DNA of 64,000 bases from Curtobacterium sp. MCPF17_002 (GTDB lineage: Bacteria > Actinomycetota > Actinomycetes > Actinomycetales > Microbacteriaceae): the NCBI RefSeq assembly GCF_003234115.2, contig NZ_CP126251.1:434001-498000 (forward strand), read 5' to 3'. The notes under the pieces were generated by a model. The model did no database searches and was not told the origin of the DNA. It saw nothing but the letters and a program-made list of their open reading frames with translations. Shown here piece after piece: positions 33,575 through 42,126 of this stretch (the first letter of the stretch is position 1; each line of letters begins with the position of its first letter). The position numbers and the translations under genes are program-made.

Positions 33575-34620
33575 AGCGCCGCCGTCACCTTCTGGCCGAA
33601 CCGGAAGCGACCGGCGACCTCACCGGTCGCCTTCGCGAAGGCGAGGGTGAGGAGCTGCGTGCGGACGGACCCGACGGCGAGCCGGGCGAGGGTGCTGGCA
33701 CGGTCCGGCGTCGCGAGCAGCTCGGTGCCGTCGTAGGCGCGGGGGCCGACGGTCAGGACGGTGGCGCCGGAGCGGACGAGGTCCTGCGCGAGTCCGGGCA
33801 GGAAGGGGTCCTCCGCTGCGCCCGGACCGAACAGCACGGCGGTCAGCCCCGGACCGGCGAGCTCGTACGGGCCGTGTCGGAACGCCCCGCCGACGAAGCC
33901 CTCGACCGGCACCTTGCTGGACTCCTTGGTGATGAGGGCTCCGGTGAGGGCCGTCGCGGCGTCGTCGCCGATGCCGATGTAGGCGAAGCGAGCCCGCGGC
34001 GCGTTCCAGGCCTGCTCGGCGAACGCGTCGGGGACCGGCCACTCGGCGAGCAACGCCGCGACCTCGTCCGCGGTCCGACGGACGTCCTCGTCGACGGCCT
34101 CGACCGAACCGCCGGTCATCAGCGCGAGGGCGCGGTGCTGCGCGGCGAGCGTGTTGAGGTAGCTCTTCGTGCTGACCGTCGCCTCCGGCCCGCTGTGCAG
34201 CTCGAGGACGATGTCGGCCATGCCGGCCAGCGGGCTCGAGGTGTCGTCGGTGGTGGCGATGGTCAGCGCCGGCTTGCAGGAGCCGGTGAGGCGGTCGGCG
34301 AGCGCAGCGACCTCACCGCTCCGGCCGGACTGGGACGTCGCCCACACCAGTGTCCGGTTGGTGACGCGCTCGGGGACGTCGAGGAGCTGTCCGGCGTCGA
34401 TGCGGACGACCGGGAGGCCCTTCGCGGCCAGTGCCCGCTCGATCGGGACGGCGGCGTAGTCGGACGATCCCATGCCGGTCAGGACGATCCGGTCGTGGGC
34501 GTGGAGGTCGACGTCGGCCAGCGCGGCGGGGAGCGCCGCGTCCGCCTGTCGCCGGAGTGCTGCGGGCTGCTCCGTGATGTCGTCGATGTAGGAAGAGGTC
34601 TCGGCGGTGCCGTTGGACAT
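33571..34620 (-). CDS. SIS-domain sugar-phosphate isomerase/deaminase (AgaS/GlmS-C-like)
   Basis: 349 residues with two SIS domains. The first has DRIVLTGMGSSDYAAVPIE and WATSQSGRSGEVAALAD; the second has FAYIGIGDDAATALTGALITKESSKVPVEGF and FRHGPYELAGPG, as in GlmS C-terminal domains and AgaS. These isomerise or deaminate amino-sugar phosphates. ATG 34620 has GAGGGA upstream. The gene context (sugar MFS, DeoR, ROK kinase) supports use of an amino sugar. It is distinct from the FrlB-like SIS protein at 24970 and only distantly related to it. Confidence 0.82.
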   Translation of the reverse strand: MSNGTAETSSYIDDITEQPAALRRQADAALPAALADVDLHAHDRIVLTGMGSSDYAAVPIERALAAKGLPVVRIDAGQLLDVPERVTNRTLVWATSQSGRSGEVAALADRLTGSCKPALTIATTDDTSSPLAGMADIVLELHSGPEATVSTKSYLNTLAAQHRALALMTGGSVEAVDEDVRRTADEVAALLAEWPVPDAFAEQAWNAPRARFAYIGIGDDAATALTGALITKESSKVPVEGFVGGAFRHGPYELAGPGLTAVLFGPGAAEDPFLPGLAQDLVRSGATVLTVGPRAYDGTELLATPDRASTLARLAVGSVRTQLLTLAFAKATGEVAGRFRFGQKVTAAL

Positions 34621-34673
34621 GGTGGTTCCCTCGTTGGTTCTGGGACGGGTGGTTCGGGTGGGGGAGCTCGGCG

Positions 34674-35492
34674 TCAGCGGGACACGGGGACGCAGCGGAG
34701 GACGTCGCCGTACGCGGCGCGGTCCCCGTCGGGCACGCCGTCGTCCGTGATGACGACGTCCACCTCGTCGAGCGCACACACGGTCGCGAGCGAGCTGCGG
34801 CCGAGCTTCGAGCTGTCCGCGACGACCGCGACGTTCCGGGCGGCGGCCATCATCGCCCGTTTCAGCGGGAGCTCGACGACGTTGATGTTCGTGATGCCGG
34901 CCTCGGGGTCGACCCCTTCGGCACCGAGGAACGCCCAGTCCACGTGCAGGCCCTCGACCGCGTTGGTCGCGACCGGGCCGACCAGCGTGAACACCGTGTC
35001 GAGCAGGAGCCCGCCGGTGACGTGCACCTGGTGGACCCCCTGGTTGCGGAGGCACATCGCGACCATGAGGTCGTTCGTCACGACGGTCAGGTCCCGGTGG
35101 CCGCCGAGCGCGGCGGCGACCTGGTAGGCGGTGGATCCGTTGTCGATCAGCACCGACTGGCCGTCCTGGACGAGGTCCGCCGCGACTGCTCCGATGGCCG
35201 TCTTCTCGGCGAGGTGCTGGGAGCGTCGCACCTCGTACGGGGTGTCGATCGTGTCGGCCGGGTCGGCCGGGAGCGCGCCGCCGTGCATCCGGCGGATGAG
35301 ACCAGCCCGTTCGAGGCGCTCCATGTCACGCCGGATCGTGGACGAGTCCACGTGCAGCGCGGCGGTGAGGTCGACGGCCCGGACGTACCCGCTGTCGCGC
35401 ACCTGGTCGAGGATCGCCTGACGGCGCTCGGCCGGCGTCTGCGGCATCGGCGACCCCCAGGAGTGGTGTGCAGGTGCTTCGATCGTAGTCAT
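34674..35492 (-). CDS. DeoR-family transcriptional regulator
   Basis: 272 residues. An N-terminal winged helix (ERRQAILDQVRDSGYVRAVD...VDSSTIRRDMERLERAGLIRR) is followed by the MHGGA motif and a DeoR C-terminal sugar-phosphate-sensing domain (ALVAAD-type SVLIDNGSTAYQVAAAL, VAVVADSSKLGRSS). ATG 35492 overlaps the MFS stop by 4 nt and is chosen; ATG 35447 (MPQTPAERR) is the alternative and would match the usual family length better. It probably represses this operon until a sugar phosphate accumulates. Confidence 0.87.
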   Translation of the reverse strand: MTTIEAPAHHSWGSPMPQTPAERRQAILDQVRDSGYVRAVDLTAALHVDSSTIRRDMERLERAGLIRRMHGGALPADPADTIDTPYEVRRSQHLAEKTAIGAVAADLVQDGQSVLIDNGSTAYQVAAALGGHRDLTVVTNDLMVAMCLRNQGVHQVHVTGGLLLDTVFTLVGPVATNAVEGLHVDWAFLGAEGVDPEAGITNINVVELPLKRAMMAAARNVAVVADSSKLGRSSLATVCALDEVDVVITDDGVPDGDRAAYGDVLRCVPVSR

Positions 35493-36901
35493 GCGTCGAC
35501 GCGGCGCTCGTCACCGGCGGGGACGCGGGCCGAACCGGTGCGGAAGTGCTCCTCGAGCTCCTCGAGCGTCCGGCCCTTCGTCTCGGGCATGCGGAGGCAG
35601 AACCCCACGAACACCAGGCACACGACCGCGAAGATCGACAGCGTCGCGGGTGCGCCGATCGAGTCGAGGAGGGGCAACGAGAACACGCCGATGACCAGGT
35701 TCGTGGCGAAGATCACGAAGGTCGCGGCAGCCGTCGCCTTCGCACGGACGTGCAGCGGGAAGATCTCCGAGATCACGACGTAGGCGACGAGTCCGGGGCT
35801 CACGGCGTACACGACGATGTAGACGGCCAGGCAGACGAGCGACAGTGCCGCGGTGCTGCCGTTGACGGGGAAGGCCAGCAGCACGGCGAGCGCGCCGAGC
35901 GACACCGTCATGCCGACGGCACCGATCAACAGCATCGGACGACGTCCGACGCGGTCGACGAGCGCCATGCCGACGCCGGTGAAGACGACGTTGACCACAC
36001 CGAGCCCGACGGTCGCGAGCAGCGACGCGGACGGACCCATCCCGATGGACTGCAGGATCTGCGGGGCGAAGTAGACGATGAGGTTGATGCCGCAGCCGTT
36101 GGCGAAGAAGGCCACCAGGATGCCGACGATGACCATCGGTCGGACCCAGCCGCGGAACAGGTCGCGCCACCGGCCACGGTGCGCCGACTCGTCCTCGCGG
36201 TTGACCGCCTCGATCTCGTCGATCTCGTGGGACACGTCGTCCCGTCCACGGATGCGTCGCAGGACGTGCAGCGCGGCGTCACGGCGCCCCTGCACGACGA
36301 GCCACCGCGGCGACTCGGGGATGAGCAGGACGCCGAACGCGAGCAGGAGCCCGGGCACCGCCGCGAGGCCGAGCGACCAGCGCCATGCCTCGGTGGACGC
36401 GAGTGCGGCGTTGATGCCGTAGCCGGCCAGGATCCCGAGGGTGGTCAGGAGCTGGAACCCCGCCACGAGGGCACCGCGGACCCGCGACGGGGCGAGCTCT
36501 GCGATGTACACGGGCACCAGGACCGACGCCGCACCGACACCCAGGCCGACGACCACGCGCCCGACCATGAGCAGTGCCAGGTCGGGAGCGACGGCGGAGA
36601 CCAGTGCGCCCAGGCTGAACAGGACGCCGGAGATCAGGAGCGTCCAACGGCGTCCGTAGCGGTCGGCGAGCGGTCCGCCGGCGAGCGCCCCGATCGCACC
36701 GCCGAGGGTGGAGCCGCTGACGACCGCTCCCTCGAGGAAGCTGCCGAGGTGGAAGTCGCCGGCGACGAAGCCACCGGCACCGCCGGAGACGCCGATGTCG
36801 TACCCGAAGAGGAGTCCGCCGAGGGTGCTCACGGCGATCGCGATGTACACGTATCCCGTCATGCGGTCGCGAGTGGGAGGCACTCGAGTCGTCGATGTCA
36901 T
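35489..36901 (-). CDS. Sugar porter family MFS transporter
   Basis: 470 residues with 12 helices and the sugar-porter signatures: GGLLFGYDIGVSGGA in helix 1, DRYGRRW after helix 2, PESPRWLV before the central loop, DRVGRRP, and PETKGRTLEELEEHF at the end. These define the XylE/GalP/GLUT-like proton symporters. It is the first gene of the MFS-DeoR-SIS-ROK operon. ATG 36901 is chosen from the first helix context. Its promoter region reaches toward the probable transposon end, which begins about 200 bp upstream. Confidence 0.88.
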   Translation of the reverse strand: MTSTTRVPPTRDRMTGYVYIAIAVSTLGGLLFGYDIGVSGGAGGFVAGDFHLGSFLEGAVVSGSTLGGAIGALAGGPLADRYGRRWTLLISGVLFSLGALVSAVAPDLALLMVGRVVVGLGVGAASVLVPVYIAELAPSRVRGALVAGFQLLTTLGILAGYGINAALASTEAWRWSLGLAAVPGLLLAFGVLLIPESPRWLVVQGRRDAALHVLRRIRGRDDVSHEIDEIEAVNREDESAHRGRWRDLFRGWVRPMVIVGILVAFFANGCGINLIVYFAPQILQSIGMGPSASLLATVGLGVVNVVFTGVGMALVDRVGRRPMLLIGAVGMTVSLGALAVLLAFPVNGSTAALSLVCLAVYIVVYAVSPGLVAYVVISEIFPLHVRAKATAAATFVIFATNLVIGVFSLPLLDSIGAPATLSIFAVVCLVFVGFCLRMPETKGRTLEELEEHFRTGSARVPAGDERRVDA

Positions 36902-36976
36902 GTGAGGTCGTCCTTGCCCGTTCACGTGCGTGGGAGAGATGGACGCTCCCGGAGGAGCGGCGGTGCTCCACCAGTG

Positions 36977-37033
36977 TTGTTGCGCGGAAACGTGCAAACA
37001 AGGGGGTGAGCGTGCGCGTATTCGTGCACGCTC
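36977..37033. promoter_or_regulatory. Candidate operators upstream of the sugar MFS operon
   Basis: An imperfect palindrome spans 36977-37001 (TTGTTGCGCG, GAAA, CGTGCAAACAA). A second, GAGCGTGC (37008-37015) with GCACGCTC (37026-37033), is perfect with a 10-bp centre. Both share GCGTGC/GTGCRC-type cores and lie 75-130 bp before the start codon. Binding by the DeoR protein is likely but unproven. Confidence 0.45.
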
Positions 37034-37105
37034 TCGACACACGATCGAAACGGACGACGGCCTAGGATCCACCACCGCGAACGACGAAGGGCCGCCCGAC
37101 CGGGC

Positions 37106-37210
37106 TGTCGCTTCTCAAGTTAGGTGAGACTCCTTCGCAGCGATGAGACCATGCGGCGATTGCGAACGCCAGTTTGAAGCGTCGCGGATTCTTCTCACTG
37201 CACGTGAGAC
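37106..37210. mobile_element. Candidate left end of the Tn7-like element with two repeated sites
   Basis: The motif TTCTCA-N6-GTGAGAC occurs at 37112-37130 and 37192-37210, 80 bp apart in the same orientation, as expected for TnsB-binding sites at a transposon end. TGT at 37106-37108, just outside the first copy, is a plausible terminal trinucleotide. The matching right end was not found, so the boundary is a proposal. Confidence 0.45.
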
Positions 37211-37230
37211 CTTCTGAGCTGAACGCCTCC

Positions 37231-37280
37231 AAGACGAAAACGACGGCGAAGCTGGTGGGCTTCGCCGTCGTGTTCGTGTT
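37231..37280. terminator. Strong bidirectional terminator after the tniQ gene
   Basis: A 22-bp stem (37231-37252 with 37259-37280, two mismatches) around TGGTGG; the inner 12 bp CGACGGCGAAGC pair exactly. A-rich and T-rich flanks occur on the outer stem. It lies 20 bp past the end of the minus-strand transposition operon. Confidence 0.7.
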
Positions 37281-37284
37281 GTTC

Positions 37285-37307
37285 AGTTCTAGTTCTAGTT
37301 CTAGTTC
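37285..37307. repeat. Tandem 6-bp repeat at the tniQ stop codon
   Basis: Nearly four copies of AGTTCT on the plus strand, AACTAG repeats on the coding strand. It supplies three successive in-frame TAG codons for the tniQ frame, the first being the actual stop. Confidence 0.75.
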
Positions 37308-39130
37308 AGAATCCTGTCCTCGGGTTCGCAGTCCGTGCAGCCGCGTGACTTTCGCCGGTTGGGGACGCTCTGTTGCTTGACGTGTCCGTACGAGCACTTC
37401 CACCAGTACCGGTCGGTTCCGGCGAACATGAGCTCGGGTCGCGTGGAGCCGTTGAGGTAGTCGTGCCACTCGGTGACGAGGAGCGGGTCGGTGGTCGCGA
37501 GGTCGTTGACGCGGAGGACGAGTCGTCGGCTCGAGCAGAGTGAGCATCCGTAACCCTGGACCTTCCGGTCGATGCGTTGCGGGTACCAGTGGGCCGCGCT
37601 GGTGGGGCACAGCCAGTAGACCTCGTCGTTTGAACCCTGTGAGTAGTCCTCGGGCTGCTTGCCGTTGTTCCGGGTGGGGTGCCACTGGGCGGCGATGTCG
37701 GGATGCGTGTCGGCGAGGCTCGTTCGGGTACGTCGGAGGCGGGCGCGTCGGCAGGGCTCGCAGCCGGCACCCTGGCTGCGGTTGTAGAGGGACATCTTGT
37801 AGCGGTGTCCGCAGTCGGGGCAGAGCCAGTCCGGTCTATCGCCGCTGCCGGCGCACATCTTGGTCGCGGGGTGACCTGCTTCGTAGACGGGGTCGAGTTC
37901 GGCAGCGAGTCGGGGGTGGGTGGTGGTGAGGTCGTTGATGCCGGGGACGATGGTGCGGTTGCTGCAGATGCCGCAGTTGGTTCCGCCCTGGGTTCGGTTC
38001 GATGCTGTGGCCCAGTAGACGTGGCGGTTGCGGGGGCAGCGCCAGGCGAGGCTGCTCCGGGCTGCGGCTTGGATGTTCTGGGCCGTGGTGGTGCCGTTGA
38101 GGACGGGGTCGAGTTCCCTAGCGATGTGAGGATGGGTGGTGGCGAGGTCGTTGTAGCCGGCGGCGACGACGCTGTTGGTGCAGACGGGGCATCGCCCCTT
38201 GCGGGCGTGCTGGTGCCCGTTGTCGCAGATGACGAGGCCCTCGCGGTCGATTCGAAGGATGGCGGTGCGCTTGTCTTCGGCGTTGAACGAGGTGAAGGAA
38301 ACGACGTGGTGTTCGGCGACGTATGCGCCGGCGATGTGCTGCGGGATGGCGTGGTCGTGGACCCAGGCGGGCTCGTAGGCAGTTTTGGTGATGACCGCGT
38401 GACGGAGTGCCCAGAAGGTGGGTCGGAAGTAGCCCCAGAGCGCGGCGATGACCGTGGTGGCGTTAGGACCGGCGGGGACGGACACAGCGTTGGTGAGGAC
38501 GTCGTAGGCGGTGGCGTAGTCCGAGCCAGGACGAAGGAGCTGCTCGAGGAATCGGACTGTGGTCACCGCGGCGGCGATAGTGACGATGGCGCTGAGGTCC
38601 GCGGTAGGCCCGTTGCCGACTCGAGCGGTTGCGCCCTGGAGGACTTTGTAGAGGTGCGGGGTCAGTCGGCACTGCTTGTGGAGCTTGTCGAACCGCAGCG
38701 CGGCGCGAATCGTGGTGGTGTCGACGGTGCTCTGACGGGTGGAGAGGTCGAACCCGACCCAGCGACGGTGGCGGATGCAGACGGGATTGCTGAAGCCCCC
38801 GGCTTGCAGGACGGTTTCGCCCTTCGCGCACAGGGTGCACATGAGCCGTACGGCGCCGCTGTCCGCGCACAGCTCGCAGCGGTGCTCCTCGGCACTGATT
38901 CGGGCCGCGAAGAACGGCTCGCCGAAGTGGAAGCGACGTCCGGTCTTCAGCTCGAGCACGTCCCGCCAGCCCATGTTCATCGGGTCGGCTTGCGCGGCGC
39001 GCAGCAACTGCTTCTGGTGGGTCTCGAGCTCCGAGTTGGCGGCGAGCAGCCGCCTCGTGTAGCTGGACTCGGTCTCCCGGTGAAGGGGCTTCACCGTCAT
39101 CGGGTAGCGGCGGGTGAGGAGGTCATTCAT
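37301..39130 (-). CDS. tniQ: TniQ/TnsD-like target-selection protein with C-terminal DUF4379 repeats
   Basis: 609 residues. The N-terminal 130 residues look like TniQ: KPLHRETESSYTRRLLAAN, then a zinc-binding set C85-x2-C88, C98-x2-C101, and C118-x2-H121 in NPVCIRHRRWVGFDL. Residues about 300-601 contain repeated treble-clef-like zinc fingers of the DUF4379 type, roughly 327-389, 400-460, 471-532 and 541-601, each with THP-x-[IL]-A-x-[EQ]-[LW], then W-x-C-P, H, and C-x-x-C. TniQ/TnsD proteins choose the insertion site and recruit the ATPase; here the zinc-finger repeats are probably the DNA-reading part. Start 39130 overlaps the tnsC stop by 4 nt. Most TniQ proteins are 300-500 residues and lack these repeats. 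Confidence 0.78.
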   Translation of the reverse strand: MNDLLTRRYPMTVKPLHRETESSYTRRLLAANSELETHQKQLLRAAQADPMNMGWRDVLELKTGRRFHFGEPFFAARISAEEHRCELCADSGAVRLMCTLCAKGETVLQAGGFSNPVCIRHRRWVGFDLSTRQSTVDTTTIRAALRFDKLHKQCRLTPHLYKVLQGATARVGNGPTADLSAIVTIAAAVTTVRFLEQLLRPGSDYATAYDVLTNAVSVPAGPNATTVIAALWGYFRPTFWALRHAVITKTAYEPAWVHDHAIPQHIAGAYVAEHHVVSFTSFNAEDKRTAILRIDREGLVICDNGHQHARKGRCPVCTNSVVAAGYNDLATTHPHIARELDPVLNGTTTAQNIQAAARSSLAWRCPRNRHVYWATASNRTQGGTNCGICSNRTIVPGINDLTTTHPRLAAELDPVYEAGHPATKMCAGSGDRPDWLCPDCGHRYKMSLYNRSQGAGCEPCRRARLRRTRTSLADTHPDIAAQWHPTRNNGKQPEDYSQGSNDEVYWLCPTSAAHWYPQRIDRKVQGYGCSLCSSRRLVLRVNDLATTDPLLVTEWHDYLNGSTRPELMFAGTDRYWWKCSYGHVKQQSVPNRRKSRGCTDCEPEDRILN

Positions 39131-40200
39131 GCTGCGATGCCTGCCAGGAGGGTCTTCTTGCTGCGGGCGTTGCGGGCCGTGCGCTTGGCGTAGGCGGTCT
39201 CGGCCGCGGCGTCGAGTTGCTGCGCGTCGAGCAGGGCTCGGTTAATGCGCTCGAGGGGGATGCTCGAGTCGGTGATGGCGTCGGTGGCGGCACCGGTGAG
39301 GAGGCGCCCGAGGCTGCCGATGGAGCCGTTGGTGCGGTCGTGGAGGTACTCGGAGAGTTCGGCGAGGGAGCCATGCTCGTGGTGGCGGAGGGGGAGCTGC
39401 TTCTCGAAGGTGTTGATGAGCGCCTTCCAGGTCTTGGCGTCCTTTTGGTTGCTGAGGTTGTAGGGGTGCAGCTCCAGCAGTGAGAACCGTCCGCCGATTT
39501 GTGCTCCACGTTCGGTGGCGAGCATCTTCTTCACGTTGATGCCGGCGTAGAGGAACGTCGCGGCGAGGTCGTTGTGGAGGTTCTTCAGCAGGTCGTGGGA
39601 TTCCCCGTTGCCCTGGGTGTGGCGGGAGAGGTTGTGGAGTTCGTCGATGACGACGAGCTGTGTGCCGGCAGTGTTGAGGAGGTCGACGACACGGTTACGG
39701 ATGCTCAGCATCGTTTCGCCGCTGCTGACGGTGAGGCCGAAGAAGTCGGCGAAGGCGCGCATGAGGGACTTGCCGGTGGAGCCAGCGGGGACCTCGACGT
39801 AGACGACCGGGATGCGGTTGTGTGCGCGGAAGTCGGGGAACTGGGTTCCGTAGGAGCGGTAGATGTGCCGCATGAGGCTCTTGCACAGCGTGGTCTTGCC
39901 GAGGGTGGAGTCGCCGGAGATGACGAGTCCGGCGTGGCCGGAGTTCCGTCCCGCGTTCGCTGCGAACGCCTTCTCGAGCTGGGTCCGCGCCTTGGTGTAG
40001 TGCGGTGTGGCGAGAACGATGCCCCCGGAAAGGTGCATGATGCGTGCCCGGTCGTGTGCGGCACGTTCCTGCTCGGTGAGGGCTGCGTAGGAACGGTCGT
40101 CGAGGGCAGGTGGCGGAGTGGTGGTGGCTGCGAGGAAGCTGTCGAGGCTTTCGAGGCGGTGGAGGGCTGCTGGGCGGTCGTCGCCGTGGAAGTGAATCAT
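39127..40200 (-). CDS. tnsC: AAA+ ATPase of the transposition machinery (TnsC/TniB-like)
   Basis: 357 residues. The Walker A motif is G96-DSTLGKT-T104 in VISGDSTLGKTTLCKSLMRH, a slight variant of GxxGxGKT. Walker B is QLVVIDELHNLSRH with D186 and E187. The central segments resemble TniB/TnsC regulators, which form ATP-bound filaments on target DNA and link the TniQ selector to the transposase. The C-terminal region is helical and Ala/Arg-rich. The gene lies between the transposase gene (12-nt gap) and tniQ (4-nt overlap). Confidence 0.85.
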   Translation of the reverse strand: MIHFHGDDRPAALHRLESLDSFLAATTTPPPALDDRSYAALTEQERAAHDRARIMHLSGGIVLATPHYTKARTQLEKAFAANAGRNSGHAGLVISGDSTLGKTTLCKSLMRHIYRSYGTQFPDFRAHNRIPVVYVEVPAGSTGKSLMRAFADFFGLTVSSGETMLSIRNRVVDLLNTAGTQLVVIDELHNLSRHTQGNGESHDLLKNLHNDLAATFLYAGINVKKMLATERGAQIGGRFSLLELHPYNLSNQKDAKTWKALINTFEKQLPLRHHEHGSLAELSEYLHDRTNGSIGSLGRLLTGAATDAITDSSIPLERINRALLDAQQLDAAAETAYAKRTARNARSKKTLLAGIAA

Positions 40201-40212
40201 CGGATTTTCGTT

Positions 40213-42126
40213 TCAGTCGAGGGCGTACACGGCGACGTCATCGTCGTCGCCATCGTCGAGGGAGTTGCGGGGGGAGGAGTCGTCGGGGGCCGTGTCGATG
40301 GCGGTGTGCAGGGGTGCTCCGCTGAGCGCTGCGGTCACCGCAGCGACGTTCCGACGGTCCTCGTCTGCGTCTTCATCGGTGTCGTTTAGGTCGAAGTCGC
40401 GGTCTTCGAGGTGGGGGTAAAGGTTCGCGGCGCCGTTGCGGAGTGCGCACTCAATCCAGCCGCCGCCTGGCTTCGGGAGCCAGGCCTTGAACGGGTTGTA
40501 CGGGTCGAGCTTCACCTCGTACTTCCCCTTTCGGCGGCTGTTGTCCGACAGGGTGTTGCGCAGCGTGCCGAGCTCGTCTGAGTCGAACTGGCGGTGGTTG
40601 ACAACGACGCCGGTGTCGGTGACCCGGCGGTGCTTGGTCGGCAGCATCGCGATGTAGTCGTCGCGAGTGAGGGTCGTCTCGAGGTTGCTGGTCACCCTCG
40701 ATGCGGCGGTGAACATCTGGAACGGTGTGAGCACGATGCTCGGGTCGAGCAGGTCGCGAAGGCCAGCGTGGGGGCGGTGGTTCCAGAACTTCAGGAACCA
40801 GTCGTCAAGCAGCTCGTGGAGGGCGTAAATGTCCATCAGCTCTTCCTTTTCGACCTGGTACCCGCGAAACTCCGGGGACCGTCCGACGTAGCCGTTGAGG
40901 TACTGGATGAGCAGGCTGTCGATGCTGCCGAAGTTGCGCTCCACGAGGGGCTTGCTCGTCGGGGTGTGCGGAGCGCTGTAGCGGATATCGATGCTGTGCA
41001 TCTCGGCGGCGGCGCGGAAGGCTTCCGAGATGAAGTCCTTGCCGTTATCCATCACGATGCAGCGGGGGTGCACGAACGGCCTCGACCGTTCCCAGTCGCG
41101 CCGCTCATCCGCTGTCAGCAGAGGCACGTCCGCGTTCATCCGCTGCACCATCGAGCGGAATTCGCTGTTGTCCGGGCGGTTTTGCGGCGGTGTCAGCGCC
41201 TGTGCGAGAAGCGCAACGTGGTCAACGGCCTTGGCCGCAGTGAGCCGGAGCGTGAAGGCGAGGACCAGCCTGGTGGCACGGTCAAACAGCACCGTGAGGA
41301 TAGGCCGGACGGGGGCGCCCCCGGGGGACTTCACGAGGATGTCGAGCGTGGTGGAGTCGACCTGAACTTCGTTGCCAGGCAACAACTCCGTACGAGTGTT
41401 GAACACCCGCTCCGGCCGGTTCGCCAGCGACCGGCGCGTCGAGGCGGACCCGGTCGTGTGCTTCCCGATGGTCAGCCGGTCGATGTAGCGGTACATCGTC
41501 GCGTTCGACGGCATGGATGGCGCGTCTGCTCCACGCCACTTCACCAAGTGCTTAGCGGTTTCGTCGATGATGCGGCTCTTGGTGCCGGTCGAGCGATTCC
41601 TCTGGTCCGCGATGACGGTGCACAGCGCCTCGAAGACGTCTGGATGAATGTTCTTCATCGGAGGGTCCGAACGGTGTGCTCGACCGTCGGCGAGCGCGGA
41701 AGTCCCGTGCTCCCGGTACGCGGCGAGCTTGCGCATCAGGGTGGCGCGGGAGGCCTTCTGCCCGTTCTTCTGCAGCTCTTGCACCTTGGCCGCGACGCGC
41801 TCGTTCTGTGTTGTCCTGTCGACGTCGTACTCCTCGCGACGGCCGGCTCGAGCGGGGTTCACGCCGGTCTCGATTTCCTCGAGGTGGTCAGCCATCGTCA
41901 TCGCAGCCGTCTTGTGCTTCTGCGGCAGCGTCTCGAAGCGGCGAATGTGCTCGGTGAATGTACGTGGCAGGCCAGCTGCCTGCTGGCTGAGCTCTGCGAT
42001 ATGCATGTCTTGGACCTGGCCCGTGGCGGTGTTGCGGAGGCGGATGACGCTGCCGGAGCTGGTGATGAACTGGTGGTTGCTGCCGTCGTGGAACTTGATG
42101 GGGTCGTCGGTGTTGATGTTGGTCAT
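40213..42126 (-). CDS. tnsB: Mu/Tn7-type DDE transposase (TnsB/TniA-like)
   Basis: 637 residues, as in TnsB/TniA proteins. An N-terminal region of about 230 residues holds helical DNA-binding domains (RATLMRKLAAYREHGTSALA, a typical HTH of this family). The rve/integrase core has D257 in NEVQVDSTTLDILV, D360 in CIVMDNGKDFISEAF and E396 in SKPLVERNFGSID; 35 residues separate the last two, the DD(35)E spacing. The Mu-like C-terminal beta-barrel follows (GTLRNTLSDNSRRKGKYEVK). It binds the transposon ends, cuts the 3' strands and joins them to the target. ATG 42126 overlaps the tnsA stop by 4 nt. Confidence 0.92.
   Translation of the reverse strand: MTNINTDDPIKFHDGSNHQFITSSGSVIRLRNTATGQVQDMHIAELSQQAAGLPRTFTEHIRRFETLPQKHKTAAMTMADHLEEIETGVNPARAGRREEYDVDRTTQNERVAAKVQELQKNGQKASRATLMRKLAAYREHGTSALADGRAHRSDPPMKNIHPDVFEALCTVIADQRNRSTGTKSRIIDETAKHLVKWRGADAPSMPSNATMYRYIDRLTIGKHTTGSASTRRSLANRPERVFNTRTELLPGNEVQVDSTTLDILVKSPGGAPVRPILTVLFDRATRLVLAFTLRLTAAKAVDHVALLAQALTPPQNRPDNSEFRSMVQRMNADVPLLTADERRDWERSRPFVHPRCIVMDNGKDFISEAFRAAAEMHSIDIRYSAPHTPTSKPLVERNFGSIDSLLIQYLNGYVGRSPEFRGYQVEKEELMDIYALHELLDDWFLKFWNHRPHAGLRDLLDPSIVLTPFQMFTAASRVTSNLETTLTRDDYIAMLPTKHRRVTDTGVVVNHRQFDSDELGTLRNTLSDNSRRKGKYEVKLDPYNPFKAWLPKPGGGWIECALRNGAANLYPHLEDRDFDLNDTDEDADEDRRNVAAVTAALSGAPLHTAIDTAPDDSSPRNSLDDGDDDDVAVYALD

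Noticed and set aside
37285..37307. AGTTCT tandem considered as a CRISPR or large satellite
   Set aside because: Units are only 6 bp without spacers; a simple tandem repeat.
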